From assembly GCA_947579665.1 (NCBI GenBank), contig OX388345.1, forward strand, positions 61,681,454-61,745,453: a DNA stretch of 64,000 nucleotides, written 5' to 3'. This stretch comes from Sympetrum striolatum (lineage: Eukaryota; Arthropoda; Insecta; Odonata; Libellulidae). Below the pieces are notes generated by a model that had not been told where the DNA came from, ran no database searches, and saw only the letters and a list, made by a program, of their open reading frames with translations. Position numbers and translations under genes: made by a program. Shown piece after piece: positions 60,875 to 64,000 of this stretch; position 1 is the first letter of the stretch; every line of letters begins with the position of its first letter.

Positions 60875-61590
60875 TTCCTGATGATTATCTAGAACTATAT
60901 CAAAACAGATATTCTGTAAAGAGAGAGTAGTTAGTAAAGTTGACTATATTTTATGAATTGACAATATTACAAGGTGAAGCTCAAAATTCTATCTCTACTT
61001 TACAGACGTATAGTATATTTCCTTTGTCGAGCGTTTGTTAAAACAATAAATATAAAATTAAGGTATTTGCATTCTGTCTAATCTTCCACTCTATTTGCGT
61101 ATATTAAATCGAATCATGATATCATAAGAAATAATACGTTACTTAACTATCATTTCAATCATCAACTTATCAGCAAATGCTCTTTGCCAAAGTTGGGGAA
61201 CGTTTTGAATTCACCGCGTATGTTGCCTTGATTTCTTAAATACCACGCATAAAAAATAAAAGTCAAAACTGGATTTTTCTAGTCTTGTTACGCAGAGCAT
61301 TATGTAAGGAAAAAAATATGCACTTTGAAGGCCGAAGTTCGACCGTCCTTTCCATGGTGTTATCAAAATCAGTAACCTGGCAATGTTGATAGAGAATTCA
61401 AACATTTGAATATTCCCTTTTACGTTCGCATTACGACTTTCAAATTTTATCCGGTGCCCTCGGTGTACATGAGTCGAACGTGAGTAATCACGTAGGCAAA
61501 GTGGAAAGGTTATATTTTAGGGATGTTGTTACCCATTTATCGCCTAGTTTTAATGTCATTTTATTTTGGAAAACATTGAATTTTATGTAG
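60875..61590. other. Intergenic, no recognised content
   Basis: Nothing supportable is seen. A short ATG-AGT-CGA frame with a good GTGAGT donor at 61480 is noted among the rejected items. Confidence 0.45.
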
Positions 61591-62029
61591 GTAGTTCATG
61601 TTGTGACAAAAGTTCAATTGATAGCGGATACAGAACATCCATTTGATCCATCTGCAAGGAGAAAGTACCCCATCGGTTAAAAAAGGATGAATACTGATTA
61701 CAACCAGTTCAGAAATTTGTTTATCCATTACTTAAATCGTACTTACTCTTATAAGACTGTTATAGACTGCTTTAAATGTTGCATTGCTCTTAGGAATTGA
61801 CTTCACAGATCCTATTTTTGAGTAAGTTGAAGGTATCCCTTTTTGTTTACATTTAATTTCAAGTATTATACCCTCTTATTAAAAATTTGCGAGGGTAATT
61901 TCTAAGTGATGTTATGAGGTTAAATTGTTAAAACGGCGACAATTTTAAAAATAAATTTTCACTGCACGTGTCTATGCTGTTAAACTAATTTCTTAATAAT
62001 TTAGTCCACTGGTTGGCAAGCTGCAATAG
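61591..62029 (+). CDS. Candidate 3' exons of an unidentified gene between PAN2 and TYW1
   Basis: Three segments join in phase. 61591-61675 (after acceptor TTTTATGTAG; donor GTTAAA is weak) encodes VTKVQLIADTEHPFDPSARR then KYPI. 61794-61821 (after acceptor GCTCTTAG; donor is a perfect GTAAGT) encodes IDFTDPIF across the joins. 62005-62029 (after acceptor AATTTAG) encodes DPLVGKLQ and a TAG stop. The composition is strikingly protein-like and the split codons agree (G|GA, GA|T). No upstream exon was found and the family is not recognised. The stop lies 28 bases before the TYW1 ATG, so it could also be part of a TYW1 leader transcript. Confidence 0.35.
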
Positions 62030-62056
62030 ATAGCCTATTAAGTTGCATAACTCATC

Positions 62057-63575
62057 ATGATATATATATTTGGGGTTCCTCTAGTAGGCAACATATTTTT
62101 TACGACATTTTTACTGGGAGCACTAGTGGTTGCAATATACTTGGTGTATTCAAATCGAAAGATCACTCCTCCACCCGAGGAAGTAATAGAGAACGAGAAG
62201 GAAATCGTGAACTTAGTGAATACCCCCATAAAAGTTGAGGAAGAGACCAAAGTAATAACTGTAACCAAAGAAATAAAAAGAATTAAAGCTAAGAAAAAGG
62301 GTTGTGGAGGAAAGAAAAGTTGTTGCAAGACGAAAAAGACTTCAAAAGGACATAAAAAATCAAAAGGATCCGTAGAATATATTAAAATATTTTTTGCTTC
62401 TCAAACTGGAAATTCCAAGGTACGTTACGTCACGTTTTAATCATTAAAACCTCTTTCTTCATGATTACTTCATAAATGAATTGTTTTCAATTTGCAGTCT
62501 TTCGCAGAGTCTCTCTCTGCGAGCGCAGGAAATAAGGAATTAAAGACTGAAATAGTTGATTTATCTAAATACGATCCAGAAGACAGTCTCGTAGAGGAGG
62601 TTTGTTACCCGTTGGTTTCTTTTTAAATTCCTAGTATTTATTTTTACGATTTTATTGAGTTGTTTTTACTTTGTTAGGCCAATGAAACTTCGGCATGCAT
62701 CTTCTTGGTGAGCACCTACTCGGAGGGTAAACCGCCTGAGTCTGCCTCTTGGTTCTTTAAATGGCTAGAAGAAGCTGCCAACGATTTTAGGGTGCAAAAA
62801 ACTATGCTTAAAGGAATGAAGTATGCAGTTTTCGGCTTGGGGAATTCTCTCTATGCTGAGCATTTTAATACGGTTAGAATTTTAAAAATTAAATTGGCTA
62901 TAATATATCATTTCTTTATTAAAAAAAGGTTATTTTAGTAGAAGTGTATATTTAATATAAATATTCTGTTCTGTCATGTTAAATTTTTGTGTGTATTTTT
63001 CTGTTTAAATGCAATTCATTTTGTTACCATTGTTTAATAATGGAATTTTAATTGATGTTTTTTTAATTTAAGATAAGGCATATAAATAGCAGACATTCTA
63101 ATTTCTCAATCACTTTTACTGAGATTTAATTTTGAAAATTCACCAAAATGTAACTCCTGTAACGTTTGGTGGAAATTATGTATACTTAACCAAAAGAAGC
63201 AAGAATTGACTTGATGTTAAGAAAAAGAAGCAATTCAGTGCATTTTGTCTATTTTTGTTCAATTCTATGTGTAAAAGACGATAAAAGTTGTCAGTATTAT
63301 GTATTCTAAATTTATGTTTGTGCTTTCACTTAAAGGTCGGTACAAAACTTGACAAATTCCTGCATCAACTGCAAGCAGTTCGTATTCTAGATCTTGGTGT
63401 TGGTGATGAAAATGTGGTAAGCAGTCTGAATGGAGGGATAGTGGCTGATTTTGAAGAATGGCAAGAAAGGCTGTGGGTTAACATTGCCAAGTGGAATGGG
63501 AAATCTGGGGGCTGTGGATGTGGAGGTGAAGGGAAAAGCCACAAAGAGGAAGGCGATGAGGGTGTTGGAGAAGAG
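62057..63575 (+). CDS. TYW1: TYW1, 4-demethylwyosine synthase (N-terminal part, 3' end beyond window)
   Basis: Four exons (62057-62419, 62498-62599, 62678-62872 and 63336-63575), all phase 0, give 300 aa; the gene continues past the window. Residues about 10-31 form a hydrophobic membrane anchor, as in animal TYW1, so an ER-bound enzyme is likely. A Lys/Glu-rich linker carries a Cys cluster (GCGGKKSCCK, residues 82-91). The flavodoxin domain follows: phosphate loop FFASQTGNSK, flavin-binding VSTYSEGKPPESASWFFKWLE, then KYAVFGLGNSLYAEHFN. Exon 4 ends in a second Cys-rich segment (GGCGCGG), like the linker before the radical-SAM half in the human protein. TYW1 builds the tricyclic imidazopurine of tRNA-Phe position 37 from 1-methylguanosine and pyruvate. 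The radical-SAM CX3CX2C domain is not in this window. Two of the donors are GTTTGT, a weaker form. Confidence 0.93.
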
Positions 63576-64000
63576 GTTTGTATGCACTATAACTTATTCT
63601 TAAAAATTATGGAAACCATGAGCTTGTGAGAAAATTACTCTAAAAATTACTCTAAACTCAATTTCACAACTTATTCATAACAATTGGGATGTTTCCTGCA
63701 TCAGTCATATTCCTAGGCCCATAATATACAGGTCCCTCTGATATGCAAGAATTTGTTTGTTTAAAGTATCTGACTCTGTATATATAGCATCCTCTTTAGC
63801 ATGTCTATGTGCATCTCTTTTATAATTGAATTATCTATTAATATAATATGAATTTATTATTACTATTAAATGAATTTCATCATTGAAATTTCTAACTTAA
63901 GACCCATAATAAAACTTCTTTTTATGTGAAAACTACATATATATTTTCCATGTTTATTATCCTATCAAATTATACCAAAAATGGGCACTCATATGAATTA
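63576..64000 (+). other. TYW1 intron 4 (partial)
   Basis: AT-rich sequence after donor GTTTGT; no further exon is visible before the window ends. Confidence 0.6.

Noticed and set aside
61469..61479. Possible first exon ATG AGT CGA AC with a GTGAGT donor before the orphan exons
   Set aside because: Joining it to the acceptor at 61591 gives a stop at once, and the alternative acceptor at 61595 also fails.

Overview
The window is AT-rich, intron-rich animal DNA. It has GT-AG introns from tens of bases to 11 kb, non-LTR retrotransposon remnants, MITEs and tRNA-derived repeats. Two genes are identified by protein motifs (PAN2 and TYW1), and a third encodes a Kelch-repeat protein. Together these suggest an arthropod, most likely an insect with a large genome; the species cannot be determined from the sequence. 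There are no bacterial operons, CRISPR arrays or viral genomes.

Layout, left to right, with all three main genes on the + strand. (1) 1-27993 is the 3' part of a Kelch-repeat gene: four exons at 1-136, 11200-11421, 21876-22022 and 25826-27993, with introns of 11.1, 10.5 and 3.8 kb. The introns hold a decayed but recognisable non-LTR retrotransposon (about 17.0-19.3 kb, minus strand), a 3' fragment of a related element at 8.4 kb, a 253-bp inverted-repeat element and tandem repeats. (2) 28.0-37.9 kb lies between genes. It holds a candidate tiny minus-strand gene (29730-30706), a 1.26-kb composite repeat carrying Pol III B-box motifs about every 170 bp, and a third copy of the non-LTR family. 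(3) 37915-57324 is a complete PAN2 gene: 22 coding exons, all junctions in phase, 1277 aa, encoding the catalytic subunit of the PAN2-PAN3 poly(A) nuclease. It carries a CCCH zinc-finger-like motif inside the UCH-like domain. Its introns contain two TA-flanked MITEs, a long hairpin element, LINE pieces and a SINE-like fragment. (4) 57.3-62.0 kb holds a foldback element, an inverted second copy of the B-box repeat, a hAT-like MITE and two or three phase-compatible candidate exons of an unidentified gene. (5) 62057-64000 is the 5' part of TYW1 (membrane anchor, Cys/Lys linker, flavodoxin domain), cut by the window end.

The genes are not functionally linked in an obvious way: PAN2 shortens mRNA poly(A) tails, TYW1 makes the tricyclic base of wybutosine in tRNA-Phe, and the Kelch protein's partner is unknown. 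The most unusual structure is the pair of B-box arrays. Each has GGTTCGANNCC-type motifs at 166-171-bp spacing, and the two lie in inverted orientation about 26 kb apart on either side of PAN2. The PAN2 zinc finger and the two possible unannotated small genes are the next most interesting.
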